A stretch of 64,000 nt of DNA. Origin: Distichodus sexfasciatus. Taxonomy: Eukaryota > Chordata > Actinopteri > Characiformes > Distichodontidae. Below the pieces are notes generated by a model, which ran no database searches, was not told where the DNA came from, and saw nothing but the letters and a program-made list of their open reading frames with translations. The stretch's first letter is position 1. Every line of letters begins with the position of its first letter. Where the stretch lies: NCBI GenBank assembly GCA_032718565.1, contig JAVGVS010000042.1, forward strand, positions 1,128,025 through 1,192,024, given 5' to 3'. A program made the position numbers and the translations under genes. Below, in pieces: positions 35,305 to 45,146 of this stretch.

Positions 35305-36511
35305 TCTTGCACTCTTTCACTCGCTGCCTCTTTCACTGTCACTATCTCTTCTTGTCTCTCTCTCTCACTTTGTTTCTTTCTTCCTTGTACAGTCTCTCTC
35401 CCCGTTATTGTTGCAGAATGAATGTTGCTTGTCTTTCGTTCTCTTAAACTTTTAGAATTTATACATTGATTGTTATATGTAATTACTTTTACATTTTTTT
35501 ATACACAGGACACAGTCATTTTTCTGACAGTAGGAGAGGAGAAAGGAGCCGGACTCTTTCTGCTTGCGGGACCCGAGAAGGTTGTAACAGAACTGGGACC
35601 ACGGTATGATAAAAGTCTCTTCCTCTTTGACTACTGATTAGTAGCAGTTTATTCTAAATAGTTGCAGTGTGTTAAGTATTGTCTTGCACTTCACAAATCT
35701 GGCCACTTGGTGTCAGAATAACAAACACAAATCTCTGTTGTACAGTAATATACACTACTGTATAGTAATAATATACTGTGTACAAATATACAGTAATAAC
35801 TCGACTTACCTTGTTAAATGATTCTAGAACATGCAACTGAAGACAAAAAATCACAACTTGATTAAATCCCCTAAAAAACCCTAAAAACCTAGAACTAGAC
35901 CCCTATAAATTGAAGACAAAAAATCACAACTTGATTAAATCCCCTAAAAAACCCTAAAAACCTAGAACTAGACCCCCTATAAATATTCCAAAATGTCTTA
36001 AATAGCGCTGTCACATATACTGTAAATACAAGTCATTCAGTAATAAAACTTTTCATACTTCTTGGAAAAATTCTTACCTTTACAGCATTTTATGTATTAA
36101 GACTTAATCTATCAAGGTCAGACAGCGCACAGATAGTAACCATTCCTTGATTTTTAAAAACCCTCCATAAGCCAAAGAATGTCATTCAGGAAAGAGAAAT
36201 ATATGTGTGTACAGATATTAACGGATAAATAAATACAAACTATAAAAGCTGATTTTACGCCATCTGGATGACCTTGGAAATTGGATTAGATACCAACTCC
36301 TTTGCTACTACAACATTATTTTCATGCATTAACACCGAGTTTTCTTTTGCTCTGACAACTGTGCACTCGCAGGGTTTCCGAGCTGCTGCAGGGAAAAGGC
36401 GCGGGCAAAAACGGACGTTTTCAGGGCAAGGCCAACAGCCTGGCTAAGAGAGCGGAGGCCGAAGCCTTACTGCAGGAACACTGTCGCCGTCGTTGCACTG
36501 GAGAAGAGTGA
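27843..36511 (+). CDS. aarsd1: Alanyl-tRNA editing protein Aarsd1 (AlaX type), complete, 12 exons
   Basis: Exons: 27843-27881, 28660-28788, 31579-31738, 32299-32356, 32968-33124, 34152-34268, 34378-34508, 34591-34657, 35009-35100, 35191-35245, 35509-35603, 36373-36511. Sum 1239 bp, 412 residues, the length of human AARSD1, and every junction keeps frame. It is a free-standing trans-editing enzyme that deacylates Ser-tRNA(Ala) in the cytosol. Visible features are the start MAFQCQRDSY, the glycine motif FPEGGGQ, the zinc ligands HMQQH (about residues 104-108) and CCGTH (about 208-212), and the C-terminal GPRVSELLQGKGAGKNGRFQ segment. All four zinc ligands are intact, so editing activity is expected. 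The exon 7 acceptor (AATAAAG|GCT) is weak; an alternative nine bases downstream would drop three residues. Introns carry many repeats. Very confident. Confidence 0.97.
28985..29345. repeat. Unclassified repeat, copy 2 (aarsd1 intron 2)
   Basis: Diverged partner of 18740-19040: same block order including GAAGTCCTCCTAGGCTAATT. Confidence 0.5.
29960..30085 (-). repeat. ATTC microsatellite fused to a SINE family 3 tail
   Basis: About 16 ATTC units run into ATTATCTGAATGGCTTAATC, the complement of the SINE family 3 3' end seen near 55700. The array has probably grown from the SINE tail. Confidence 0.75.
30928..31065. repeat. Compound TA/CA/ATT/AGT microsatellite (aarsd1 intron 2)
   Basis: (TA)n then (CA)n, then ATT and AGT trinucleotides. 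The same order of unit types recurs at 49111-49206. Confidence 0.9.
31871..32157. mobile_element. hAT-like MITE in aarsd1 intron 3
   Basis: Left CAGAGGTTTTCAACTTTTTC and right GCTGATTGAAAACCACCCA form inverted ends; CTAGAT lies on both sides. Right part also found at 17400-17480. Confidence 0.65.
32383..32661. mobile_element. Complete hAT MITE in aarsd1 intron 4
   Basis: Left TAGTGCTGGACGATATGACC, right TAATTGCCCAGCCCTA. Best copy of a family with fragments at 16868, 25025 and 57870. Confidence 0.75.
33125..33258 (-). mobile_element. SINE family 2 abutting the exon 5 donor of aarsd1
   Basis: GTCTCCCTGGAGCAACTGGG begins only a few bases after the exon end at 33124; the tRNA-like end GGATTTGAACCCATGACCTC ... 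CCACTAGGCCACTAG is at the right. The donor GTGGGT sits at the junction. Confidence 0.8.
33280..34135. repeat. Diverged minisatellite with units in both orientations (aarsd1 intron 5)
   Basis: Repeats of GATCCAGTAGAATCATT, AACTCCTGGATC and GGCAGACCGATCCAG-type units occur many times, in direct and reverse-complement form (for example GATCCAGGAGAATCATTCAT then CACTCCTGGATC). Each pair can fold. Confidence 0.75.
34790..34885 (-). mobile_element. SINE family 2 fragment in aarsd1 intron 8
   Basis: GGTACAGTCTCCCTGGTTAA ... GGATTTGAACCTATGACAT, about 125 bp before exon 9. Confidence 0.7.
35257..35302. repeat. CT microsatellite (aarsd1 intron 10)
   Basis: (CT)n starting about 12 bp after the exon 10 donor; it produces spurious Ser/Leu-rich open frames. 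Confidence 0.9.
35838..35984. repeat. Recent tandem duplication, 73 bp unit
   Basis: 35838-35910 and 35911-35984 are identical except for one extra C in a C-run; starts TGAAGACAAAAAATCACAAC. Lies in aarsd1 intron 11. Confidence 0.92.
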
Positions 36512-36571
36512 CTCCTTCACTTTTTTTAACAGAGACCAACCCACCCACTTGGACTCCAGTTAATTACAACA

Positions 36572-36762
36572 ATTAAAATGCCACTGGACTTGAAGTACTC
36601 ATGTAATGCAGCATAAAAAAAATCAGACATCATATACTGCAATACTGCAATTAGGTCCAAATTGAGCTAATTCTATTCAGGTTTATATTGAAAATAAATG
36701 TTGTTAAACGTGGAGCAATATGTAATGGACTGGTTATGAAGTTTAAGGACCCTGACAATAAA
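36572..36762 (+). terminator. aarsd1: aarsd1 polyadenylation signals
   Basis: Downstream of the stop are ATTAAA at 36572-36577 and AATAAA at 36693-36698 and 36757-36762. Any could define the 3' end; the multiplicity suggests alternative 3' UTRs, but this is not testable here. Confidence 0.4.
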
Positions 36763-37470
36763 GGCCAGTTCGTTAATTATTGCATAAAAGTTGGTATATG
36801 TCTATTAACGTTATCTGCCGTTTCAGAGAACAAAGAAGTGTTGAAACCTTGGAAAAGAGCTTGTGTCATTGTTTTATGGACATGGGTCTTGGGATGAACA
36901 TGTTTGGACGACATGATAAAGTGATGATAAATAAGTCACAAAGCATGTATGATTTTTTTTTTTTACAAATGTTTTACTAAAAATAAAAAATGTCAAAAAT
37001 AGAATTTCACAACACAGTACAACAATCAAAATAGATACACAAGAATAAGCAAATCGTGAGAGCAGCATTCTTCTAGGAAAAAATAGAAGAATGTATCTCT
37101 CTAAGAAGTCTGGAAGTACCACACCTCAAAAAAGCAACAACGACTTTGAACAGAAACAGGGTTTATCTGCTTGGACTGGAAGGCAAGCAAGTTATCAGTG
37201 CCCCCAAGAATGCTAAGACATAACTTACGAGATTAAATAATAAGGATCTTAACACAATACAACAGTTTTTACTGGGGCTTCTGCTGTCGCATGGGGTAGA
37301 AGCCTATCCCTTTTCGGTCCGGTATCCAGCGCGGGATACATTTAACTGTACAAAATTTAGAAAGCTACTACGGATAAAGTGATGCCATGTGAGGGGAAAA
37401 ATGACAGTGAAGCACCTGGAAATACTGCTCGTCGTTTTTTGTTTCGTCTTATCGACATTGTCCTAGAACT
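36763..37470. other. Convergent interval between aarsd1 and minus-strand g6pc1
   Basis: Holds the 3' UTR of g6pc1 (minus) to the right and the aarsd1 tail to the left. No full AATAAA is seen on the minus strand, so the g6pc1 end is not placed. 37260-37345 resembles a SINE family 3 piece (GGGTAGAAGCCTATCCC). Confidence 0.4.
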
Positions 37471-39643
37471 TTAGAGCTGCTTCTTGCTAGGCAAGCTCAT
37501 GGCTCCTGAAACACAGTAGGGGATGAGGCTGACGGTTGCCAGGGGGACAGTGGCGCTCTTGCAGAAGGAGAGCAGGTAAAAGAGGGCGGCGGTGTGAGTG
37601 GGGGGCTTGATGGAATCGAAGAGGTGCAGGAGGAGGACTGTGCTGATCACGCAGCTGATCCTGTAGGGGGCGCTGCCGCTCTTCTTGCTTTCAGTGTACA
37701 GGGGCGAGTGCAGCCCCAGTCCCAGGCCGAACAGTGTGCCCATGTTGCGGAGGAGGCTGGCAAAGGGGGTGGTGTCCATGTGGACCCAGGCGGGGTTGAC
37801 GCACCATTTCTGGGCCTTCTCCAGAGTCCACAGCAGGTCGACACCCACCGCTTTTAGGAGGACGTAGAAGCCCACGGCGAAGGAGAGGAGGAAGAGAGTG
37901 ACGTTGAAGTACTTCCGGAGACTGGCATGATAGATCCACTGCTGCCTGTTGAAGACCTCGGCCACAATCATGCCTGCAAGAAAGACAATCACATTTATGT
38001 TTCCTGACTCACCTGTCTTGGGGGCACAATGGGGATTTCTATGTTTTTTGGGATTGTGGTCATCATCACCATTGAAACTACTTTTAAACGATTGCACCAC
38101 TACATATACCAGTACATTTACAGAGTATCCTAACCACCAGACCACCACCTCTACTGCCAAACCAACTTCAGCCCTTGAACTAGTTTCAGTTTGCTCTGAT
38201 GGTTGCTTACTAACCTGTGATAACCCCAGCGATGACTTGGTGAGGGAAGTGGGCGGCAATAAAAACCCTAGAAAGACAGACGCAGACCTGGACTGCCCAA
38301 AAGAGAGCCCAGAGTGAGCCTCTCAAATACCTGAGACAAAAGCAGAAAAGATCCAAAGTAAGTGCCTCGGACAGTACTCTAAAGTTAAAGGAGATGCAGA
38401 ATTATTCTCTCGAGAAGTTGCTTGTAAAGATTAGGAACGTACAGTGCCCTAGTGGAAGAAGTCTTCTTCTGGCTCAGCAAGATGGTCAGGATGGAGGTAA
38501 CCATGGCATAGTAAACTCCAGCAGCGCCCATCGCATGGCCAGATGGGCTACCTGCATCAAGAAATCAACACACACTTTGGTGAGACAGTGGAAACAAAGC
38601 TACTGTGGATAAAGTAGGGGAAAACGAAGCACCTGGGAATACTGCTAGTTTTTTGTTCGTGAACCTTACAGCTGCTTCTTGCTCGCCAACGTCATTACTC
38701 TTGAGACAGTTACAACCTAGTCACTAATCACCTGCTTATCTTACTGCAGAGTGATTACAAGTGAAGTGTGTTCCGAATGGGATAAGATAGAGATAGGGCA
38801 TCTGTGTTGTTTTTGTGTGTGTTTCGATTAAACACAAAGGAGAGAGGGACTGTTTTGACTGTGTCAGTGTGCGTGTACATGTCAGGGAATGAACGCACCT
38901 GGGCCAGTCTCGCAGGTCATGGGAAACTGCTCGATGTGTGGCACAGTTGTGTTCATGTAGTAAGACGTCTCATGGACCCACCAGTATGGACGCTCCCCAA
39001 AAAGGATCCTTTTGAGGAAAAAAATACAGCAAGCAATTTTTAGAGACAGCATTTTGTTCTGTAATGCATGCCCAAAAAACATTGAGTCTCATTTGCCAAG
39101 TTTTTATTATTAAATGTGTTCTTAAGAAAGTTAAGACATTAAAAATAAATAATATTATACAGTTGTAGAATTGAAGAAAACCCAATCAGCTATTGTTTGA
39201 CATATGGTATGCAATAACATTTATTTAAGAGTGCTTTTCGGGACTTGTAGATTCTATTCTTACATTGAAACAAATTTTAAATAAGAAAACATTGGCAAAT
39301 ATCATGAAAAAAATATTCATGAAAAAGTACATGCGGCTAATAAGAACAAATATCTTCTTACAATGCTTGGTGAATGAAGGCCATTGCTAATATCAGCACT
39401 TTTTTGAACGTACCATTTGAAGACCAGATTGAGCCAGTCACCAACCACGGCCACCCAGATGAGTTTGATGCCCACTGACTCCTTCAGATGGAACCAGATG
39501 GGGAAGAAGACGAAGAAAGTGTTGCGCAGGTCGGCGGCGAAGGAGACGAAAAGGAACCAGCCCTGGGCGTCACTGTAGTGGGTCTGCAAGTACTGGGTGG
39601 TGCTGACTCCGTAACTGTGCATGGCATCCATGACTGGATTCAT
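37471..39643 (-). CDS. g6pc1: Glucose-6-phosphatase catalytic subunit 1, minus-strand copy, complete
   Basis: Exons: 39643-39414, 39008-38899, 38551-38443, 38330-38215, 37973-37471 (stop). Sum 1068 bp, 355 residues; human G6PC1 has 357. It hydrolyses glucose-6-phosphate in the ER lumen, the last step of gluconeogenesis and glycogenolysis. Catalytic residues of the family are present: K76 and R83 in KWILFGERP, H119 in SPSGHAMG, R171 and the phosphate-accepting H177 in SRVFIAAHFPHQ. The conserved luminal N-glycosylation sequon N96-T-T is kept. The protein is multi-pass and ends KKQL, an ER-retrieval KKXX signal. Exon sizes match the human gene except exon 3, one codon longer. Divergent from its paralogue at 41307. 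Intron 2 holds a fossil piece of another g6pc1 tail. The start aligns with the family N-terminus; a second Met five codons in corresponds to the paralogue's start. Confidence 0.97.
38596..38706 (-). pseudogene. Fossil 3' end of a g6pc1 exon 5 inside intron 2 of the live gene
   Basis: This stretch lines up with 37362-37514, the last codons, stop and start of the 3' UTR of the surrounding gene. On the minus strand it reads MTLASKKQL then TAA, against MSLPSKKQL then TAA in the live gene. It then keeps matching 3' UTR blocks (CAGTATTYCCAGGTGCTTC, CTTTATCC). The fragment is 45 bp upstream of exon 3 in gene direction. It has lost everything before the last dozen or so codons. It is a relic of a second g6pc1 copy, or a short internal duplication of the gene's tail. 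Confidence 0.8.
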
Positions 39644-41306
39644 TTGGAAGGCTCTTCCTCTTTACAGAAGACTTGACTGCTGATTGGCAAGGCAAGACTG
39701 ATAGTCCCTGAGCTGGCTTACTGTGACTTTTATACCGACGGGCCCACCATCCAAACGCATGGACAACGGCTGATCTTTGGACCTTGCACATATGTAATAA
39801 AACGCAGAGGGGACAAAAAAAGTTCGACACAGTTAACAGCATGTTTGTGTAAAGGAGGTGGAACACAAACAAGTTGAGGGAGGGGAGGAAAGTTACAGCA
39901 CAGTTCAAACTCTCTATCTCCAAGCTGCAAAAAAAAGAGGACATGGAGTCTCGATTGGCTACTGTTTTAACAGAATGTACCTATGGTCAAAAGTGTTTTT
40001 CTCAAATCCCAAATCCAAGCATGAACATTTTCACACCAGCTTCTGATCTGATCCAACTAAAAATTTCAATGTAAAGTTGTCCACTAAAGCAACGAAAAAA
40101 AGGATGAAAGGATTAATTTACATAAAATTTGTTGCTCCAGTTTTGCCCATATATTTAAGTATTGTGTGCAATTATGTTGGCCTCCTCAAGAAGAAAATCC
40201 AACAATTTTATATTAAATGGATATTTATTCCTATTGTGTGTATTTTTTATTTGATTATTTCTTTTTCTGTTATCATTGCATGTTTAATAAGTCTCAGTGT
40301 TAATTTTAATATTAATCACATAAAATTCTGTTTAACTCCCATGTTACATGTTCAAAGTGTAACCAGAAATTTCTGATGAAAATCATGATTTAAATAGAAA
40401 GTCATTTTTCATACCGAGTAATTGTGGGCTGAGCAGTTGATTTGAGGTGGTGACATCATAAAATTAACTGAACAGATAAAGATGGATTTCATCTTTTTAA
40501 ACGTGCCCCTCCTGGCCAGATCTAAAGGCCTTCACTGGTTCTTTCTAACCTTCTAATACTGAAAAAACCCAAACAAAACAATCTTCAATCTGCTAAATTT
40601 TCATGCATATTTGCAACAGGACTGTTACAGTTTTCTGACAATCAGTGACTACTGATTTGCATTCTGGCTTGTTTGAGGACAAAAAGGGAGGGCTTGGGTT
40701 AAACTGAAGTACATGTCAACAGTGGACCTGCGGAGAGTTCATGAGTGTGACACAGTTGGCAAACAAGAAGGGTAAGAAGTGGTGTGTTTATTGTATTATA
40801 TCGCAATATAACGAACAATTGTTCTAAAGACATTCTTGTAAAAGATCAGGTGATAACACTAAACCCAGCCAGTGTGGGATAGACTGAACTTCTAAGTTGT
40901 GTTGTTTTTATGTAGTTCAGCAGTTCCAAAACAACTCCACCATATGGTCAAATGCAGCATTGCATGATGTCTGTCTTAATGACATCATGGTGAGTTTGTT
41001 TATGCTCGCAGCCAATCTCTGTGCCCTGTCCTGTGTTTGGTTATCAGTACTGGCGTCACAAGGGGTTAAAGGCCATGGGCCCTGAAGGGTCCTGGATATC
41101 CCAGGAGTCATGCAAACAAAACCTTGAATAAAGTCCAGGTGGAAAGTAATCAGTTAAGCTGATGCTGAGAGGAGAAAAACATCCAAAACTGACCAGGAGC
41201 CTCCACCGTCCTACCAAGGTCCCCAACGTCTGCCTAACGTCTGCCTACAGCCCCAGTTCCCTGAATCGGCTGACCCCTTTGCAGGGCTGTTTGCCGTGGG
41301 CCAGGT
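39644..41306. promoter_or_regulatory. Shared 1.66 kb head-to-head interval between the two g6pc1 genes
   Basis: The two start codons face away from each other with 1663 bp between them, so both promoters lie here. The minus-strand gene has a clear TATA box at 39726-39733. I see no equally clear TATA box just before 41307. The middle (about 40030-40400) is very AT-rich and holds an open frame of low-complexity hydrophobic sequence that I do not accept as a gene. A donor-like AAGAAGG|GTAAGA near 40770 could end a 5' non-coding exon of the plus-strand gene, but this is weak. Confidence 0.5.
39726..39733 (-). promoter_or_regulatory. g6pc1: TATA box of minus-strand g6pc1
   Basis: TATAAAAG on the minus strand in the context GGTATAAAAGTC, about 85 bp before the ATG at 39643. 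This spacing fits a start site near 39700 and a short leader. A TATA-driven promoter fits a hormonally regulated liver gene; the proximal elements were not resolved. Confidence 0.6.
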
Positions 41307-44118
41307 ATGGATTTGCTCCACAGTTGGGGCGTGAATTTGGCCGTCTACTTACAAACCGAGTACAGAGCCTACGAGGGCTGGTTCCAGTTGGTCTCGACAG
41401 TGGCTGATCTCCATACCACCTTCTTCGTCTTCTTTCCCATCTGGTTCCACCTGAAAAGGGATGTTGGCATCAAGCTAATCTGGGTGGCTGTTATCGGGGA
41501 CTGGTTTAATTTGGTGCTGAAATGGTAAGATGATACTCAACTCAGATCTGATGCACTGCTTGTGAGCAAAAAGGACACTGCACTCTTATTCGCCAATATT
41601 TTCTTACTTACAAGAGTCCTTTTCACTGTTTGTAAATTCTGTTCTTCCCTAAGAACAAATCTCAATTAAGAAAACATTGGTCAATTGTAAGAATCTTGGT
41701 GGCTTTGACAGGGGTGAACCAAATGACATTTTTCTTAGTCCTTACTGGGAGTAGGTCTATAAAACTGCCTTGGAGTTTTATTGTGATTGCTTGGTACCAA
41801 AAATCACCTTGTCCTCATTATCTTCTTCTTCCCACTTTATGTCATATTAACTCTCTCCACATTTTTGTAGAGAAACCATTCAAGGGGTTATAATGTAGAT
41901 TCTGTTTTTAACTAAGAACAAATTTCAAATAAAACATGATGAATGGGTAAAAAACATTATGGCTATTATGAATCAATTTCTTTGAAGAATGGCTGGCAAA
42001 TGAACCCCAGCCTTCCAAGCTGGTCAGTCATTCATTTTTGAAGTATTTTTCAGTTCTGGCTACCAAATCAGATCAGAAAAACGTCACTGGTGCATTGTGC
42101 TGAAATGTTAAGGCATTTTTAATTTTGCAGGGTTCTTTTTGGAGAAAGACCCTACTGGTGGGTTCATGAGACTAGTTTTTATGGCCCTGGAGCTGCCCCT
42201 GCTCTCAGACAGGTTCCCATCACCTGTGAGACTGGACCAGGTATAATATTTTAATTATTTTCTGGAAGTGTATTAATTTTTTTCTTCAGGAATTGCAATG
42301 CACAGTCAGAGTTTTCTGGTTGCAACACCTTATGCAACTGGTCACGCATGTACGTATATGACTGGCAGTGGACTTACCCCTGACTAATCTTAACCCTGTA
42401 TCTCAACTGCTACCTTTGAAATCAAGCCACTGATTAGTGCTGATAGGAAATTCATTTGTGACCTGAATTAAACCAGTGAGAGGGTGACTCAGGAATTCTT
42501 CAACCTTCAAGCCTTTCTTTCCTTTACATCTGGTCTTATCTTGATAGACGGTAGTGTGAAGCATTTCTGTGTTAGCTTCGCTAGATTTCTTCCCTAATAG
42601 CTGACACATCAATCATTTATTCATCTCAAAACCTTTTTCACAACATTGCACACATCTAAATAATGATAAATAGATTCTGATTGTTCTCTCCCCTTAAGGA
42701 AGTCCTTCTGGTCATGCGATGGGCTCGGCCGGGGTGTGGTATGTCATGGTCACAGCTGTGCTGTCCATAATTGCTCAGAAAAGGCTACCTATAGTGCTTT
42801 TTTGGTGAGTCATTATGCGGGTTTATAATTTAATAGGAAAAACATATTTGTGAAGAAAATGTTTGCTGGAATTTTGTGTGTTTAATGATATTTGGTGTGT
42901 TCATATTGTAGATTAATATTTAATATGGTGCTGTCAGTTCTATTGTGTACAATCCCAATGTTTGTTTTAGGATTCCAAGCAGAGCGATGAGCAAAAATTT
43001 TATATGATTAGACAATGGATCATGGATGTATATGTGCCACCAGGGTTTTACAAGTGCTGATGTGGATGCTGTTGGGGCTGGTGGAGCTCCTGGTTTGCAT
43101 GTCCCGTGTTTACGTCGCTGCCCATTTCCCACACCAGGTTATTAGTGGAGTGATTTCAGGTCAGTAGACAGTAGTATTTCAAGCTACAAGCTACTTATGA
43201 TTAATAGCAGCTAAGCTACAACCAAGCTACTGGTTTAATATAGTAGTTAGCTACACTACAAGCTACAGAGAAAAGTTAACTACTAATAGCTCTAACGCCA
43301 TCTTGCACTTGCCAAGAGCATGCCGTGATGCAAAGAGTGTGTGCCGCATAGTTGAAAATAGAGAAAGTCTTTGTAAATAGAGCAAATTGTACATATACAA
43401 CTGTACACTACACACCGATTATAGAACTGTAGAACCCTATGCTGAAAAGCTATGGTTTTGCCACAAACACACATGCAATAAAAGCTCTTTAGCAGTTTAG
43501 CGGTTCTGGTACTAACTAAGAACAAATATTAAAGTATTGGTGAATCTTTGAGCGAGCTGTTTTTTGTTCTTAAGAATGGTTGGTAAACAAGATCACCATT
43601 TTCTGCTGTCAGGTATAATTGTAGCAGAGATTTTCTCAAGGCAGCAGTGGATCTACCATGCAAGTCTCCGGAAGTACTTCAACATCACCCTCTTCCTCCT
43701 CTCCTTTGCTGTGGGCTTCTATGTTCTTCTAAAAGCCATGGGTGTCGACCTGCTGTGGACGATGGAAAAAGCCCAAAAATGGTGTGTCAACGCCACTTGG
43801 GTCCACATGGACACCACCCCCTTCGCCAGCCTCCTCCGCAACATGGGCACTCTGTTCGGCCTGGGACTGGGGCTACACTCGCCCCTGTACGCAGAGAGCA
43901 AGAAGAGCAACAGAGCCTCCTTCAGGTTTGGATGTATTGGAATTTCTTTAATTCTCCTGCAACTGCTGGATTCATGGACCTTTTCCTCCAATGACCAGAC
44001 CATTTTTTACTTCCTGTCCTTTACCAAGAGTGCTGCTGCCCTTCTGGTTCCCACTATGTTTGTTCCTGCAGGGATTTCCTGGTTTTTGCTAGACAAGAAA
44101 GACAAAAAATCAATGTAG
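41307..44118 (+). CDS. g6pc1: Glucose-6-phosphatase catalytic subunit 1, plus-strand paralogue, complete
   Basis: Exons: 41307-41524, 42131-42240, 42699-42804, 43044-43159, 43613-44118 (stop). Sum 1056 bp, 351 residues. Active-site residues are all kept: K72 and R79 (GERPYWW), H115 (SPSGHAMG), R166 and H172 (SRVYVAAHFPHQ). It ends KKSM, a KKXX ER-retrieval signal. The protein starts four codons later than its paralogue. The luminal loop that carries N96 in the family reads SFYGPGAAPALR and has no sequon. A new sequon N243-A-T appears in the loop after the sixth membrane segment, where the paralogue reads VNPAW. Exons 2-4 have the human sizes. Teleosts are known to carry duplicated g6pc1 genes; which named zebrafish copy this matches I cannot say. 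Probably an active enzyme with altered glycosylation or regulation. Confidence 0.96.
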
Positions 44119-44164
44119 GTGATCGTCCTAATGGTGATTTAGCCATTCTCTATTTAGTTGCACC

Positions 44165-44490
44165 ATAATGTATGAAAGGATCCAGTTATAATGGCACAAC
44201 CAATGGATCTGGTTCCAGTTCCAGTCCTAATAATGCAACCAGTTCTAATAGTACAACCAAAGTATCTGCTTCCAGTACAACTTCTAATTGTGCAAACAAT
44301 TCTCATAATGCAAACAAAGAATGCAGCTCCAGTTCCAGTATTAATGGTGCAACCAGTTTTAATGCAGCTACCAAGGAAACCTTTTTCAGTTCCCGTTCTA
44401 ATAGTGCAACCAGCTCTAATAGCGCAATCAAAGGATCCAGTTCCAGTTTCATTTCTTATGATACAACCAATTCTAATGGACAACGGTAAA
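44165..44490 (+). repeat. Degenerate minisatellite in the g6pc1 paralogue 3' UTR
   Basis: Starts about 50 bp after the stop of the plus-strand g6pc1 gene. Built from variants of CAGTTCTAATAGTGCAACCA with GGATCCAGTTCCAGTTC spacers, roughly 27-60 bp units. Because the units lack stops, two plus frames and one minus frame stay open for over 100 codons (Ser/Asn/Thr-rich in one frame). I treat these frames as a by-product of the repeat, not as genes. Confidence 0.75.
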
Positions 44491-45140
44491 TTCTCAGTTT
44501 GAGTTCTCACTTGTCTAACCTTGCATCACTACCACTGTTTTTTAGTCAGAATTTTGTTAGTGTTGTCAATAGAAAGTTTCTTTTCAGTTATTTTTCAAAC
44601 AGTACTCTTCCACTCTTGTAATATATACCTCAGGGTGAACAAAGGAATGATACTGTAAGGTTGCTTTACCTCTAAAAGATATCCAATCACTGGAGCCCTG
44701 TCCCTTTAAGATCACTTTATCTCATGCTTGCATCGTGTTATTGCTAAAAAGTTCAGTTAAAGCACCTCTGCCCAGACGTTATCTCTTGAAAGTTCTGAAT
44801 GAGACAGGTCCATTCACTAAAACAAGACTGTCATTCAGAAAACAAGGTCAAAGATCCTTTTGTCAGCTCCTGTACTCTGTACTACACAAGGGAGACGGTG
44901 TTCCTTACTGTGTCCGGGATGAATTACACACGCCAGAGTTACTGATTATTGTCAAGGCTCACAATTGCTTAGAGTTCCTTCCTTTGTGTAGATCCAAGAT
45001 AATGGAAGTTCTTAGTGGTTTTCACAAAGCATTTATATGGTGCACATTTTGTAAAACAAAGAGGAAAGACTAACAATGTATTACATTCGTCTCAACTTTT
45101 TTTTTTACACTATTCAGTGTTATAAAGGTTTTGGGAAAGA

Positions 45141-45146
45141 AATAAA
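45141..45146 (+). terminator. Polyadenylation signal candidate, plus-strand g6pc1
   Basis: AATAAA about 1.02 kb after the stop of the plus-strand g6pc1 gene; the first full-consensus signal seen in that direction. It would give a long 3' UTR that includes the minisatellite. Confidence 0.4.

Noticed and set aside
37594..37939. Several frames in other registers across the last g6pc1 exon
   Set aside because: GC-rich coding exon shadows; the g6pc1 frame is certain.
40077..40376. 99-codon plus-strand frame with hydrophobic, membrane-like sequence between the g6pc1 genes
   Set aside because: Very AT-rich, low-complexity composition, no family resemblance and no splice or promoter context; best explained by base composition.
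44154..44510. Three long overlapping open frames after the plus-strand g6pc1 stop
   Set aside because: They follow from a stop-free repeat unit being open in several frames; no start context or homology.
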